In this document: positions 38,150 to 47,506 of the stretch, in pieces
How positions within the stretch are numbered: position 1 is the first letter of the stretch
Layout of the letters: the number at the start of each line of letters is the position of its first letter
From: CAYRXM01 sp964449465
GTDB lineage: Bacteria; Chloroflexota; Anaerolineae; JAFGEY01
Assembly (NCBI GenBank): GCA_964449465.1
Contig: CAYVBK010000026.1
Coordinates: 1 to 64,000 of the forward strand
Direction of reading: 5' to 3'
Length of the DNA: 64,000 nucleotides
The notes under the pieces: model-generated
Database searches by the model: none
Told to the model about the DNA's origin: nothing
What the model saw: the letters and a program-made list of their open reading frames with translations, nothing else
Made by a program: the position numbers and the translations under genes

Positions 38150-40564
38150 TTACGTTTCAGGCCTGGCAGCCAGAGCATGCTCCAACACCTGGCTCATAGA
38201 TTCCACAAAAATCAGCTTGATTTCACGACTGACCTGAGCCGGAATTTCGGTTGTATCTTTGACGTTTCGTTTGGGCAGCAAAAACGTTTTCATGCCGGCG
38301 CGATGGGCAGCCAGAATTTTTTCCTTGAGGCCACCGACCGCCAACACCCGTCCACGCAGGGTGATCTCGCCGGTCATCGCCACCTGACGCCGCACCGGAC
38401 GCTCGGTCAAGGCCGAGATGAGGGCCGCGGCAATGGTGACGCCGGCCGAAGGGCCGTCTTTGGGAATGGCACCTTCGGGCGCGTGGATGTGAATGTCGAG
38501 TTTGTCAAAATCTATGGGTTCGGCCGAGTCATTCTGGCCGGTATACGAACTCATAAAGGCACGCGCATAACTCAGGGCAGCCTGCGCCGATTCTTGCATC
38601 ACTTCGCCCAGCTGCCCGGTCAGGGTCAGGTTGCCTTTGCCTTCCAGCAAGGCCACTTCGATAGGCATCAAATCGCCCCCGGCTTCGGTCCAGGCCACGC
38701 CGGTGGCCACGCCCACCTCGTCCTGATCCAACCCTTTCCAGTTGTCAATCTGCGGCGGGCCGAGGTATTTGTGCAACGAACTGACCGTGATGCGCGTCGG
38801 GATAGATTTGCCTTCGGCCAGGCGGCGGGCTAGCTTGCGGCAAATCTGGGCAATCTGCCGCTCCAGGTTGCGCACACCGGCCTCATACGTATATTCTTCG
38901 ATAATGGACTGAATGACCGGTGTGGGAAAAGAGATCGCCGCATCGGCCAGGCCATTTTCCTCTTTTTGGCGCGGAATCAAAAAGCGATGCGCAATGGCAA
39001 TTTTCTCTTCTTCTGTATAGCCGCTAAACTCGATCACCTCCATACGGTCTCGCAGGGCTGGGGGGATGGGATCGAGAATGTTGGCGGTGGTGATAAACAT
39101 CACTTTGGACAGGTCATAAGGCACATCCAAATAGTGGTCGGAAAAGGCATTGTTTTGCTCTGGGTCCAACACTTCGAGCAGTGCCGCACTGGGATCGCCA
39201 TGAAAGTCCATACCCAGCTTGTCGATCTCGTCCAGCATGAACAAGGGGTTGATGGTCTTGGCGCGGCGCATCGTCTGCAAGATGCGCCCCGGCAAGGCGC
39301 CGATATAAGTGCGGCGATGCCCTTTGATTTCGGCCTCGTCGCGGACACCACCCAGGCTGACGCGCACAAAATTGCGCCCCAAGGCTTTGGCGATGGATTT
39401 GCCCAACGAGGTCTTGCCGGTGCCGGGCGGCCCCACAAAGCATAGAATGGGGCTGCGCATCTTGTCGGCGGCCAGTTTACGCACGGCAATGTGTTCGATG
39501 ATGCGCTCTTTGGCCTTTTTCAGGCCGTAATGGCTGGATTCCAACTCGCGTTCGGCCTGGGCAATGTCCAGGTTATCGGTGCTGGTTTGCTTCCAGGGCA
39601 ACTCGATCAGCCAATCCAGGTAGGTCTGGATGATGCTGGTTTCGGGCGACATGGGCGGCATGGCGGCCAGGCGGTCGGTCTCGTGGACGGCCTTTTCGCG
39701 CACTTCATCGGGCATGTCAGCCTGGGCAATCTTGTCGCGGATCTGTTGAACTTCCTGGGCATAGACATCGCCTTCGCCCAGCTCGTTTTGAATGACACTC
39801 ATCTGCTCGCGCAAAAAGTATTCGCGCTGAGAATGGTCTACCTTTTGCTGCGTCTGAATGTGGATTTTTTCTTGCAGTTCCAGCACATCCAGCTCGCGCG
39901 CTATCAAAATGCTGAGTTGCTTGAGCCGGGTTTCGGGGTCTATCTCATCCAGCAGTTCCTGTCGCTCTTTGAGCTTGAAATCTAGCGTCGAAGCCACCGT
40001 GTCGGCCAGCCAGCCCGGTTCTTCGATATTCATGGCAAAAATATAGGTGTCTTCGGGAATGGATGGGTTGAGATGGATGCATTTTTCAAACAGAGCCAGC
40101 ACGGCTCGTTTGAGCGCATCTACCCCCGGTCCGCCGACTTCCCGCTCGGTCAGAGGGATGGCCTCGACCATCAAATAAGGGGTGTTGTCAATCAGGTTTT
40201 CGATGCGAACTCGCCGCTGCCCTTGCACCAGCACACTGGTGGTGCCGTCGGGCATGCGCAGCATACGCAACACCTGACATTCGGTGCCGGTGGCGGCCAG
40301 GTCTTCCAGCGACGGCGATTGATCCTCGTCGTTCATCTGTGCTACCGTCACAATCGGCATATCTTGGGCATAAGCGGCCTCGACTGCCTTGATGGATTGA
40401 TCTCGCCCGACAAACAAAGGGGTGACAATGTTGGGAAAGATCACCTGATCATAGACAGGCAACAACGGATAAACCTGGGTATTTTCATCGGCGCCCTGCA
40501 AAGAATGTCCCGCAAATCTATCCCACAGATGAGCCATATCCTCATCAAAATTATCTCGTTTCAT
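38150..40564 (-). CDS. lon: ATP-dependent protease La (Lon)
   Basis: An 804-residue Lon-A protease that degrades damaged and regulatory proteins in the cytoplasm. The N-terminal substrate domain (about 25-230, LLPVYDQVIFPNIVTPLFVG) is followed by an AAA+ module with Walker A GPPGTGKTSLGKS (about 380), Walker B MLDEIDKLGMDF, and a C-terminal Ser-Lys protease domain. That domain contains KDGPSAGVTIAAALIS with the catalytic serine and GGLKEKILAAHRAG with the catalytic lysine. Length is normal. It lies 59 bases downstream of folC. Confidence 0.97.
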   Translation of the reverse strand: MKRDNFDEDMAHLWDRFAGHSLQGADENTQVYPLLPVYDQVIFPNIVTPLFVGRDQSIKAVEAAYAQDMPIVTVAQMNDEDQSPSLEDLAATGTECQVLRMLRMPDGTTSVLVQGQRRVRIENLIDNTPYLMVEAIPLTEREVGGPGVDALKRAVLALFEKCIHLNPSIPEDTYIFAMNIEEPGWLADTVASTLDFKLKERQELLDEIDPETRLKQLSILIARELDVLELQEKIHIQTQQKVDHSQREYFLREQMSVIQNELGEGDVYAQEVQQIRDKIAQADMPDEVREKAVHETDRLAAMPPMSPETSIIQTYLDWLIELPWKQTSTDNLDIAQAERELESSHYGLKKAKERIIEHIAVRKLAADKMRSPILCFVGPPGTGKTSLGKSIAKALGRNFVRVSLGGVRDEAEIKGHRRTYIGALPGRILQTMRRAKTINPLFMLDEIDKLGMDFHGDPSAALLEVLDPEQNNAFSDHYLDVPYDLSKVMFITTANILDPIPPALRDRMEVIEFSGYTEEEKIAIAHRFLIPRQKEENGLADAAISFPTPVIQSIIEEYTYEAGVRNLERQIAQICRKLARRLAEGKSIPTRITVSSLHKYLGPPQIDNWKGLDQDEVGVATGVAWTEAGGDLMPIEVALLEGKGNLTLTGQLGEVMQESAQAALSYARAFMSSYTGQNDSAEPIDFDKLDIHIHAPEGAIPKDGPSAGVTIAAALISALTERPVRRQVAMTGEITLRGRVLAVGGLKEKILAAHRAGMKTFLLPKRNVKDTTEIPAQVSREIKLIFVESMSQVLEHALAARPET

Positions 40565-40623
40565 ACCAGAACCTCACTCCAATCAGATTGTCTTTACACT
40601 ATACCACATTTTTGCAATTACGG

Positions 40624-41967
40624 CTATTCTGCATCTGTTGGGGGTGAAGGTTGATGGTCATATTGTCGCCATGCAGCAATCACATCGGCCACCAAAAACA
40701 GAGACCCGGTGGCCAGGATCAAATCTTGCTCGTCGGTCAGTGCCAATGCCGTAGACAAGACATCTTGGATGTCTACTGCACGGACGGCGACCTGGCGGGC
40801 CGCAATGCGGCGAACCAGTTCATCGGTCGAGGCCGCGCGGGGGTGATGAGATTGAGTGACCAGGACACAAGACGCCGCCGGCAAGATGGCATCCAGGATG
40901 GCATCCAGATCCTTGTCGGCCGAAACGCCCAAGATCAGGATCAGCTTTTGGTGTGGAAATAATTCGGCCAGGCTGAGGCGCAATTTGTGCATCGAATCGC
41001 CATTGTGCGCCCCGTCTACGATCAGCCAGGGCTGACGGCTCAGCACCTGTAACCGCCCCGGCCAGCAGACGACGGCCAATCCCTCGTGGATAGCCTGCTC
41101 TGAAATGAAGAGACCTTGCTTTTGCAAAACATCCACCAGAGCCAGAACCAGGGTAGCGTTGACCTGTTGATGCCGGCCCAACAAGGGCAGGTTGTAGGTG
41201 ACAGCCTGGCCCGGCCAGGAGGCCGGCCAGGCCGAAAACGTTTGTCCATCCGGCGAAACGCGCTCGCTTTGCCAGTGCCAGTCGCGGCCCAGACAGATCA
41301 GCCGGGCGTTCTGTTCTGCGGCGATGCGTTCGATCACGGCCTGGGCCGCAGGCTCTTGCGGCGCGCTGATTACCGGTATACCCGGTTTGATGATGCCGGC
41401 CTTTTCGGCGGCAATCTCGGCCACGGTGCGGCCCAAATACTGGGTGTGATCCAGGCTGATCGAAGTAATGGCGGAAACCAGTGGCGTGATCACGTTGGTG
41501 GCATCCAGCCGCCCGCCCATTCCTACCTCGATCACTGCGATATCCACCTGCTGCCGGGCAAAATAATCCAGCCCCAATGCCGTGATCAACTCAAATGTGG
41601 TGATCTGCGGCACCAGAGGGGCCACCTGCCTCAACCGTTCCACGCCTTGAACGACCTCGGACTCGGAGATCAGGCTGCTGTCAATCTGAATGCGCTCGCG
41701 AAAGGTGTGTAAATGCGGCGATGTGTACAGGCCGGTGCGGAATGAGGCCCGCTGCAAAATCGAGGCTGTCAATGCCGAGGTAGAGCCTTTGCCCTTGGTG
41801 CCGGCAATGTGAACGGACGGAAAACGTTGATGGGGATTGCCCAGCAAATCCAGCAGGCGGTGAACCCGCCCCAGATCAAAACGGTCGGGGCTGTACACAA
41901 ACCCGCTCTGTTTTTCGTAATCCGTCAGGCTATATATATAGTCCAAAGAAGCACGATACATGTTCAT
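40624..41967 (-). CDS. folC: folylpolyglutamate/dihydrofolate synthase
   Basis: A 447-residue Mur-ligase-like enzyme that adds glutamate to dihydropteroate or to folates. HIAGTKGKGSTSALTASIL at about 53-71 is the P-loop. YTSPHLHTFRERIQID, IEVGMGGRLDATNVI and SLDHTQYLGRTVAEIAAEKAG are the family blocks, and VDGAHNGDSMHKL is in the C-terminal domain. It serves the folate pool used by GlyA. The ATG at 41967 is only about 3 bases after the expected transcription start. Confidence 0.95.
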   Translation of the reverse strand: MNMYRASLDYIYSLTDYEKQSGFVYSPDRFDLGRVHRLLDLLGNPHQRFPSVHIAGTKGKGSTSALTASILQRASFRTGLYTSPHLHTFRERIQIDSSLISESEVVQGVERLRQVAPLVPQITTFELITALGLDYFARQQVDIAVIEVGMGGRLDATNVITPLVSAITSISLDHTQYLGRTVAEIAAEKAGIIKPGIPVISAPQEPAAQAVIERIAAEQNARLICLGRDWHWQSERVSPDGQTFSAWPASWPGQAVTYNLPLLGRHQQVNATLVLALVDVLQKQGLFISEQAIHEGLAVVCWPGRLQVLSRQPWLIVDGAHNGDSMHKLRLSLAELFPHQKLILILGVSADKDLDAILDAILPAASCVLVTQSHHPRAASTDELVRRIAARQVAVRAVDIQDVLSTALALTDEQDLILATGSLFLVADVIAAWRQYDHQPSPPTDAE

Positions 41968-41976
41968 AATAGCCCT

Positions 41977-42005
41977 ATTTTATACCAGGACGGTCAAATT
42001 GTCCA
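41977..42005 (-). promoter_or_regulatory. promoter for folC, near-leaderless
   Basis: On the minus strand TGGACA (42000-42005), 17-bp spacer, TAAAAT (41977-41982). The transcription start is expected at about 41970, three bases from the ATG at 41967. Confidence 0.55.
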
Positions 42006-42051
42006 GAGTCAATTTTATGTTGACCTGAAAGGCGAAAACGCCGGGCAGGGT

Positions 42052-42080
42052 TTGATTTTTGCAGGTCAACAGGGTATAAT
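42052..42080 (+). promoter_or_regulatory. promoter for clpC
   Basis: TTGATT (42052-42057), 17-bp spacer, TATAAT (42075-42080). The transcription start is expected near 42087, leaving an ~83-base leader before the ATG at 42170. Confidence 0.75.
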
Positions 42081-42169
42081 TTTTCTTGTTCCAATGGATT
42101 TCTAATGTTCATGTGGTATCATCAACATATTGGGTTGAAGGTTATTTTGGTGCTAGAACGAGGTTGAAT

Positions 42170-44638
42170 ATGATGCGATTTGACCGATTTACCGAGCGCG
42201 TTCAAGAAGCGGCTATGCGCGCTTATGAGATACTGCAGCGATACAGCCATACACAGGTAGACGTAGAACATTTTTTCCTGGCCTTGCTGGAGCAGCCGGA
42301 CGGCCTGGTGCCGCAGATCATTGAGCATTTGGGCGTAGATGTGGATTTGATCAAAGATTACTTGGATGAAGTGCTACGAGCCAGCCCCAAAGCAGCCATC
42401 TATGGCGGCGGCACCGGGCAGGTGTTCATCACCCCGCGCGTCAAACGAGTGCTGGACCTGGCGCACAAAGAAGCCGCCAACATGAAGGACGAGTATACCT
42501 CGACCGAGCATATTTTTTTGGCCATTGCCTCGGAGCGCGGCACGGCCATTGAACGGATTTTGCGCGATAATGGCCTGACCAAGCAGCGCATCGCCGATGC
42601 GGTCAAAGAAGTGCGTGGCGGACAGCGCGTCACCACTCCGGCGGCCGAGTCGCAGTTTCGTACCCTGGACAAGTTCAGCCGTGACCTGACCCGTCTGGCC
42701 CGCGAGGGCAAGCTCGATCCGGTGATCGGGCGCGATCAAGAGATTTTGCGGGTGATCCATGTGCTGAGTCGCCGCACCAAAAACAATCCCGTGCTGATCG
42801 GTGAGGCCGGCGTGGGCAAAACCGCCATCGTCGAAGGGCTGGCACAGCAGATCGTGGCCGAAGACGTGCCAGAAATTCTAATCGGCAAGCGGGTGGTGCA
42901 GCTCGATTTGGGAGCGATGGTGGCCGGCTCACGGTTTCGCGGTGACTTTGAGGAGCGGCTCAAAAATTCGTTGGAAGAAATTCAACGCGCCCAGGGTGAG
43001 ATCATTTTGTTCATTGACGAAATTCACAACGTGGTCGGCGCCGGCTCGGCCAGCGGCGCCCTCGATGCCAGCAACATGCTCAAGCCGGCCCTGGCACGCG
43101 GTGAGTTGCAGTGCGTGGGCGCCACCACGCTGGACGAATATCGCAAATACATTGAAAAGGATTCTGCGTTGGAACGCCGCTTTGCCCCGGTGTTTGTCGA
43201 AGAACCCAGTGTCGAGGCCACCATCGAAATGCTGCGCGGCCTGCGAGATCGCTACGAAGCACACCACAAAATTCGCTTTACCGATGAGGCCCTGGTGGCC
43301 GCAGCACAACTCTCACACCGCTATGTCACCGACCGTAAACTGCCCGACAAGGCCATTGATGTGATTGACGAGGCCGCAGCCAAATTGCGCATCGCCATCT
43401 ATCGGATGCCGCCCGAATTACGGGCGATGAAAAAAGAACTGCGGCAGTTGAGCGCAGAAGAACTGGCCGCCGGCGACTCGCGCGATTACGAACGCGCCGC
43501 CGAATTCAAGAGCCGGCGTCTGCAAATGGAGGTCGAATTCAACCAAAAACGGCAGGCCTGGCAGGATGCTATGAACATTGATGATGTCGTCGAGGAAAAA
43601 GACATTGCCGAAATCATCCAAAATTGGACCGGCATTCCGGTATCGAGCATGATGGAGACCGAGGCGCAAAAACTGTTGCACATGGAAGAGCGTCTGCACG
43701 AGCGCGTTGTCGGCCAGGATGAGGCAATCAAGGCCGTGTCCAACGCCATTCGCCGCGCCCGCTCTGGCCTCAAAGACCCGCGCCGACCGATCGGCAGCTT
43801 TATCTTTTTAGGCTCGTCGGGAGTAGGCAAAACCGAGATGGCCAAGGCGCTGGCCGAGTTTTTGTTTGGCGACGCCGAGGCTCTGCTGACGGTGGACATG
43901 AGCGACTTTCAAGAACGGCACACCGTCTCGCGGCTCACCGGCGCGCCGCCGGGCTATGTGGGCTATGAAGAAGGCGGGCGGCTGACCGAGGCGGTGCGGC
44001 GACGGCCCTATCAGGTGATCTTGTTTGACGAGGTGGAAAAGGCGCATCCCGATGTGTGGAACTCGCTGCTGCAAATTTTGGAAGAGGGACGGTTGACCGA
44101 CGGACAGGGACATGTGGTAGATTTCAGGAACACGGTGCTGATCATGACCTCGAACATTGGCACGCACTATGCCAGCAAGGGCGGGGCCATCGGATTCCAG
44201 CGTCCCGACGATGAGGTCAACGGCGATCAGCGCGAGTTTGAACGCGAAATCCGCAACGGGCTCAAAGAGACTTTTCGCCCTGAATTTCTGAACCGCATTG
44301 ACGAGACGATCATCTTCCACAACCTGACCCTGGAGCATATGAAAAAGATTGTGGATTTGCAAATGCACGAGATTGCCGCCCGCCTGCGCGAACAAGATGT
44401 CGAGATCACCCTGACCGATGCGGCACGCTCCTGGCTGGCCGAAAAAGGCTTTGACCCGCAGTTTGGGGCACGGCCGCTGCGTCGCACTTTGCAGCGCTAC
44501 ATCGAAAACCCGCTCTCCCTCAAGCTCCTCTCCGGCGAGCTGGGGCGCGGGCAGATTGTAGCCGACGCCGGACAGAACGACATTGTGTTTCGCCCGACAA
44601 GGCCGAATGATATGGCACAACCTGTGAACAGCGACTAG
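42170..44638 (+). CDS. clpC: Clp protease ATPase subunit ClpC
   Basis: An 822-residue Hsp100 unfoldase that feeds ClpP and handles aggregated proteins. It has two Clp_N repeats (about 1-145), a first AAA+ domain with GEAGVGKTAIVEGLAQ (about 210), a UVR-like coiled middle (YERAAEFKSRRLQME, about 440-455), and a second AAA+ domain with FLGSSGVGKTEMAKALAEFL (about 548) and VILFDEVEKAHPDV. GARPLRRTLQRYIENPLS lies near the C-terminus. The start has GAGG 6 bases upstream; ATG at 42173 is equally possible. The TAG stop is the first TAG of the MITE-like element at 44635, so the ancestral end may have been the same or slightly different. clpP is not in the window. Confidence 0.95.
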   Translation: MMRFDRFTERVQEAAMRAYEILQRYSHTQVDVEHFFLALLEQPDGLVPQIIEHLGVDVDLIKDYLDEVLRASPKAAIYGGGTGQVFITPRVKRVLDLAHKEAANMKDEYTSTEHIFLAIASERGTAIERILRDNGLTKQRIADAVKEVRGGQRVTTPAAESQFRTLDKFSRDLTRLAREGKLDPVIGRDQEILRVIHVLSRRTKNNPVLIGEAGVGKTAIVEGLAQQIVAEDVPEILIGKRVVQLDLGAMVAGSRFRGDFEERLKNSLEEIQRAQGEIILFIDEIHNVVGAGSASGALDASNMLKPALARGELQCVGATTLDEYRKYIEKDSALERRFAPVFVEEPSVEATIEMLRGLRDRYEAHHKIRFTDEALVAAAQLSHRYVTDRKLPDKAIDVIDEAAAKLRIAIYRMPPELRAMKKELRQLSAEELAAGDSRDYERAAEFKSRRLQMEVEFNQKRQAWQDAMNIDDVVEEKDIAEIIQNWTGIPVSSMMETEAQKLLHMEERLHERVVGQDEAIKAVSNAIRRARSGLKDPRRPIGSFIFLGSSGVGKTEMAKALAEFLFGDAEALLTVDMSDFQERHTVSRLTGAPPGYVGYEEGGRLTEAVRRRPYQVILFDEVEKAHPDVWNSLLQILEEGRLTDGQGHVVDFRNTVLIMTSNIGTHYASKGGAIGFQRPDDEVNGDQREFEREIRNGLKETFRPEFLNRIDETIIFHNLTLEHMKKIVDLQMHEIAARLREQDVEITLTDAARSWLAEKGFDPQFGARPLRRTLQRYIENPLSLKLLSGELGRGQIVADAGQNDIVFRPTRPNDMAQPVNSD

Positions 44639-44773
44639 GAGCGTGCTGAAAAAAACCTCTCACCACCAAGACACAAAGAGCACAAAGTATTTTCAGCGAC
44701 TCAAAAGTATCGTAAACCTTTGTGTTCTCGGTGTCCTTTGTGATAAAAATAGACTTTTTCAGTGGCCTCCTAG
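44635..44773. mobile_element. MITE-like element family 1, copy 3
   Basis: A 139-bp copy in the opposite orientation to copies 1 and 2, bounded by CTAG at both ends (44635-44638 and 44770-44773). The ends are CTAGGAGCGTGCTGAAAAA and, on the other strand, CTAGGAGGCCACTGAAAAA. It sits between the clpC stop and the clpC terminator, so it inserted at the stop codon. Confidence 0.9.
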
Positions 44774-44796
44774 ACCCTGTTTGCAGCAACCCGATC

Positions 44797-44835
44797 AAAA
44801 CCCGTTTTCGGTCCGAGATCGAAAACGGGTTTTTG
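44797..44835 (+). terminator. terminator after clpC
   Basis: AAAACCCGTTTTCG (44797-44810) pairs with CGAAAACGGGTTTT (44820-44833), loop of 9, followed by T. The MITE copy separates it from the clpC stop. It overlaps the leader of the next gene. Confidence 0.9.
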
Positions 44836-44851
44836 GTGAAAGGAAAACGCG

Positions 44852-47506
44852 GTGCCAGAACTGGAACCCATTCATCTGATCATGACCCACGAAAACGCCG
44901 ATCTGGACGCGGTCGCCTCGCTGCTGGCTGCGACGCGGCTCTATCCGCAGGCAAAGGCGCTGCTACCCCGAAATATCAACCGCAATGTACGACATTTTTT
45001 GACGCTGTATGGCGCCGATCTGCCGCTGGCCCGCCCCGAAGACCTGCCGCATAGCCGCATTGACCGGGTGACACTGGTAGACACCCAATCGCTGGTAACG
45101 ATCAAGGGGATGGTCGAGTCGCCGCAGGTCCACATCATTGACCATCATCTGCTGTCACGCGAACTCAAGCCGGGCTGGTCATTCAGCGGGCAGGCGGTTG
45201 GGGCCACCACCACCTTGCTGGTAGAGCAGTTGATCCGCCAACAAGACACGCTGTCGCCCATCGAGGCCACGCTGATGCTGCTGGGTATCTATGAAGACAC
45301 CGGCTCGCTGGCCTATCTCACCACCACGGCCCGCGATGTGTATGGTGCAGCCTGGCTGTTGGAACACGGGGCCAGCCTGGAGATCGCCAACGACTTTTTG
45401 CACTATCCGCTCACGCCCGATCAGCGCAATGTCTATGAGCGGCTTTTGGAGCAAGCCGAAAGCATCCATCTGGTCGGGCACACCGTCATTCTGGCGGCGG
45501 TGGCTTTTCCAGACTATGTCGAAGAAGTATCGGTGTTGGCGCACAAGTTGTACAACCTGTTTGAGCCGGATGGCCTGTTTTTGCTGATCCGGTTTGATGA
45601 CCAGATTCAACTGGTGGCCCGTTCGACTCATGATGCCATTGATGTGTCACTGATTGCTGCCGCATTGGGCGGCGGCGGTCACAGCAAGGCCGCTGCCGCG
45701 CTCATTCGCGGCATGTCGCTGCCGCAGGCGCGAGAACGACTGCTGCGTCTGTTGGAGCAGCATGTGCGCCCGGCGATCACGGTGCGCCAGATTATGTCAT
45801 TTGGCGTGCGCACCGTCTTGCCAACCACCACAGTGGCCCAGGCGGCCGAGTTGATGCAACGCTATGGACACGAGGGCTTTCCGGTGATTGACAAAGGCCA
45901 GGTGATCGGCATGCTCTCGCGGCGCGAGATTGACCGGGCCATGCGGTTGGGGCTGGAGCATGCCACCATCGCCATGTATATGACCAAAGGCCAGATTGTC
46001 GTTCGCCCTGATGATGAGGTCGAGACGGTACAGCAGATCATGATCGAGTTTAACGTGGGGCAGGTGCCGGTGATTGACGCCGATCATCACATTTTGGGCA
46101 TCGTCACCCGCACCGATCTGATCCGCCACCTCTTTGGAGGAGACAAAGCAGCGCAACATGCCGCTTCACCGCGCCGTGAGCATATTGCCCGGCTGCTGGG
46201 CCAGGCGGTAGACGAGCCGCAACTGGCTCTGCTCTGGCAGGCCGCCGAATGTGCCGGAAGCATGGGATTCAAATTGTACATTGTGGGCGGCTTTGTGCGC
46301 GATCTGTTGCTGGGACGCCCCAATTTTGACATTGATCTGGTGGTGGAAGGCGACGCCATTGCGCTGGCTCGTCAATTGGCCGGGCAAGGCGGCGGGCGGG
46401 TGCGCGCGCATGAACGCTTTGGCACGGCCAAATGGATACGCGAGGATGGCGAGGCATTGGATTTTGTCACCGCTCGCACCGAGTTTTATGCTCACCCCAC
46501 AGCCTTGCCGCAGGTCGAACGGTCCTCGATCAAGCAAGACCTGTACCGCCGCGATTTTACCATCAATACCCTGGCCATTCGCCTGGATGCCGATCACAAG
46601 GTAGACATGCTAGACTTTTACGGCGGCGAGCAGGACCTGCGCGATGGGGTGATTCGCGTCCTGCACTCACTCAGTTTCATTGAAGACCCCACCCGCATTT
46701 TGCGGGCTGTGCGGTTGGAGCGGCGATTGGGCTTTCGCATCGAGCCGCGCACCCAGGAATTGATCGCCAACGCCCTGCCGCTGCTCGGCCGGGTCAGCGG
46801 CGAGCGCATTCGCCACGAGCTTTACTTGCTTTTCCAGGAGCCAGAGCCAGAATCGGGGCTGAGTCGCATGGAGGAACTGGGCATCTTGCGCCAGATTCAC
46901 CCCGGCCTGCGCTGCAACGGCTGGCTGCAACAAAAATTTCGCACGCTGCGCCAGGTGATGCATCAGTGGTATGAGGCCAGTTGGAAGCCATCGGTAGAAG
47001 AAGAAGAACACGACGGTCTGCACGGCATGCCCATGCCGACCGACAATGCCGCCCAAATTTACCTGGCTTTGCTGACCTGTCGACTGTTGCAGGGAGAACT
47101 GGACACCTTGATTGCCCACATTCGCGTCGGGCGTGAGGATGCCGGGCTGTTGCAGCAGGTGGCGCGCCTGCGCGATGAGGTCGAAGCCTTGCAGGTGCGC
47201 GATGTGCAGCCCGGTGAGGTGTACGATCTGCTGGAACCGTTTGCAGGGCCGGCCATTTTGACCACCTGGATCGCGGCCGATTCGCCGCGCGTGCGCGAAT
47301 ATCTGACGCGCTATTGGCAAACCTATCGGCATATACAGCCCATTTTGACCGGACAAGATTTAAAGACGATGGGATTCAAACCAGGCCCGATTTTTGGCCG
47401 CATCTTGACCGAACTGCGTCGCGCCCGGCTGAACGGTCAGGTCGAGACGGTGGAGCAAGAAAAGGAATGGGTGCGCGCTCAATTCGCGCCCGATTCAACC
47501 AGATAA
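44852..47506 (+). CDS. DHH-CBS-CBS-tRNA nucleotidyltransferase fusion
   Basis: An 884-residue protein. The N-terminal DHH/DHHA1 phosphoesterase (about 5-310) has THENADLDAVASLLAA, the DHH motif in IIDHHLLS, and GGGGHSKAAAALIRG. Two CBS domains follow (about 312-430). A nucleotidyltransferase (about 455-880) has VGGFVRDLLLGRPNFDIDLVVEG with the metal aspartates, RRDFTINTLAI and EDPTRILRAVRLERRLGF. The family adds C and/or A to tRNA 3' ends and is known in this fused form in several phyla; the DHH part may trim tRNA ends or degrade small RNAs. The single tRNA gene in this window does not encode CCA, so such an enzyme is needed. The start is GTG with AAAGGAAAA upstream. It overlaps the convergent kinase gene by 28 bases. 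Confidence 0.93.
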   Translation: MPELEPIHLIMTHENADLDAVASLLAATRLYPQAKALLPRNINRNVRHFLTLYGADLPLARPEDLPHSRIDRVTLVDTQSLVTIKGMVESPQVHIIDHHLLSRELKPGWSFSGQAVGATTTLLVEQLIRQQDTLSPIEATLMLLGIYEDTGSLAYLTTTARDVYGAAWLLEHGASLEIANDFLHYPLTPDQRNVYERLLEQAESIHLVGHTVILAAVAFPDYVEEVSVLAHKLYNLFEPDGLFLLIRFDDQIQLVARSTHDAIDVSLIAAALGGGGHSKAAAALIRGMSLPQARERLLRLLEQHVRPAITVRQIMSFGVRTVLPTTTVAQAAELMQRYGHEGFPVIDKGQVIGMLSRREIDRAMRLGLEHATIAMYMTKGQIVVRPDDEVETVQQIMIEFNVGQVPVIDADHHILGIVTRTDLIRHLFGGDKAAQHAASPRREHIARLLGQAVDEPQLALLWQAAECAGSMGFKLYIVGGFVRDLLLGRPNFDIDLVVEGDAIALARQLAGQGGGRVRAHERFGTAKWIREDGEALDFVTARTEFYAHPTALPQVERSSIKQDLYRRDFTINTLAIRLDADHKVDMLDFYGGEQDLRDGVIRVLHSLSFIEDPTRILRAVRLERRLGFRIEPRTQELIANALPLLGRVSGERIRHELYLLFQEPEPESGLSRMEELGILRQIHPGLRCNGWLQQKFRTLRQVMHQWYEASWKPSVEEEEHDGLHGMPMPTDNAAQIYLALLTCRLLQGELDTLIAHIRVGREDAGLLQQVARLRDEVEALQVRDVQPGEVYDLLEPFAGPAILTTWIAADSPRVREYLTRYWQTYRHIQPILTGQDLKTMGFKPGPIFGRILTELRRARLNGQVETVEQEKEWVRAQFAPDSTR

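Noticed and set aside
42086..42169. longer ClpC starting at 42086
   Set aside because: The extra residues lie between the promoter and the GAGG site and do not resemble the Clp_N start.
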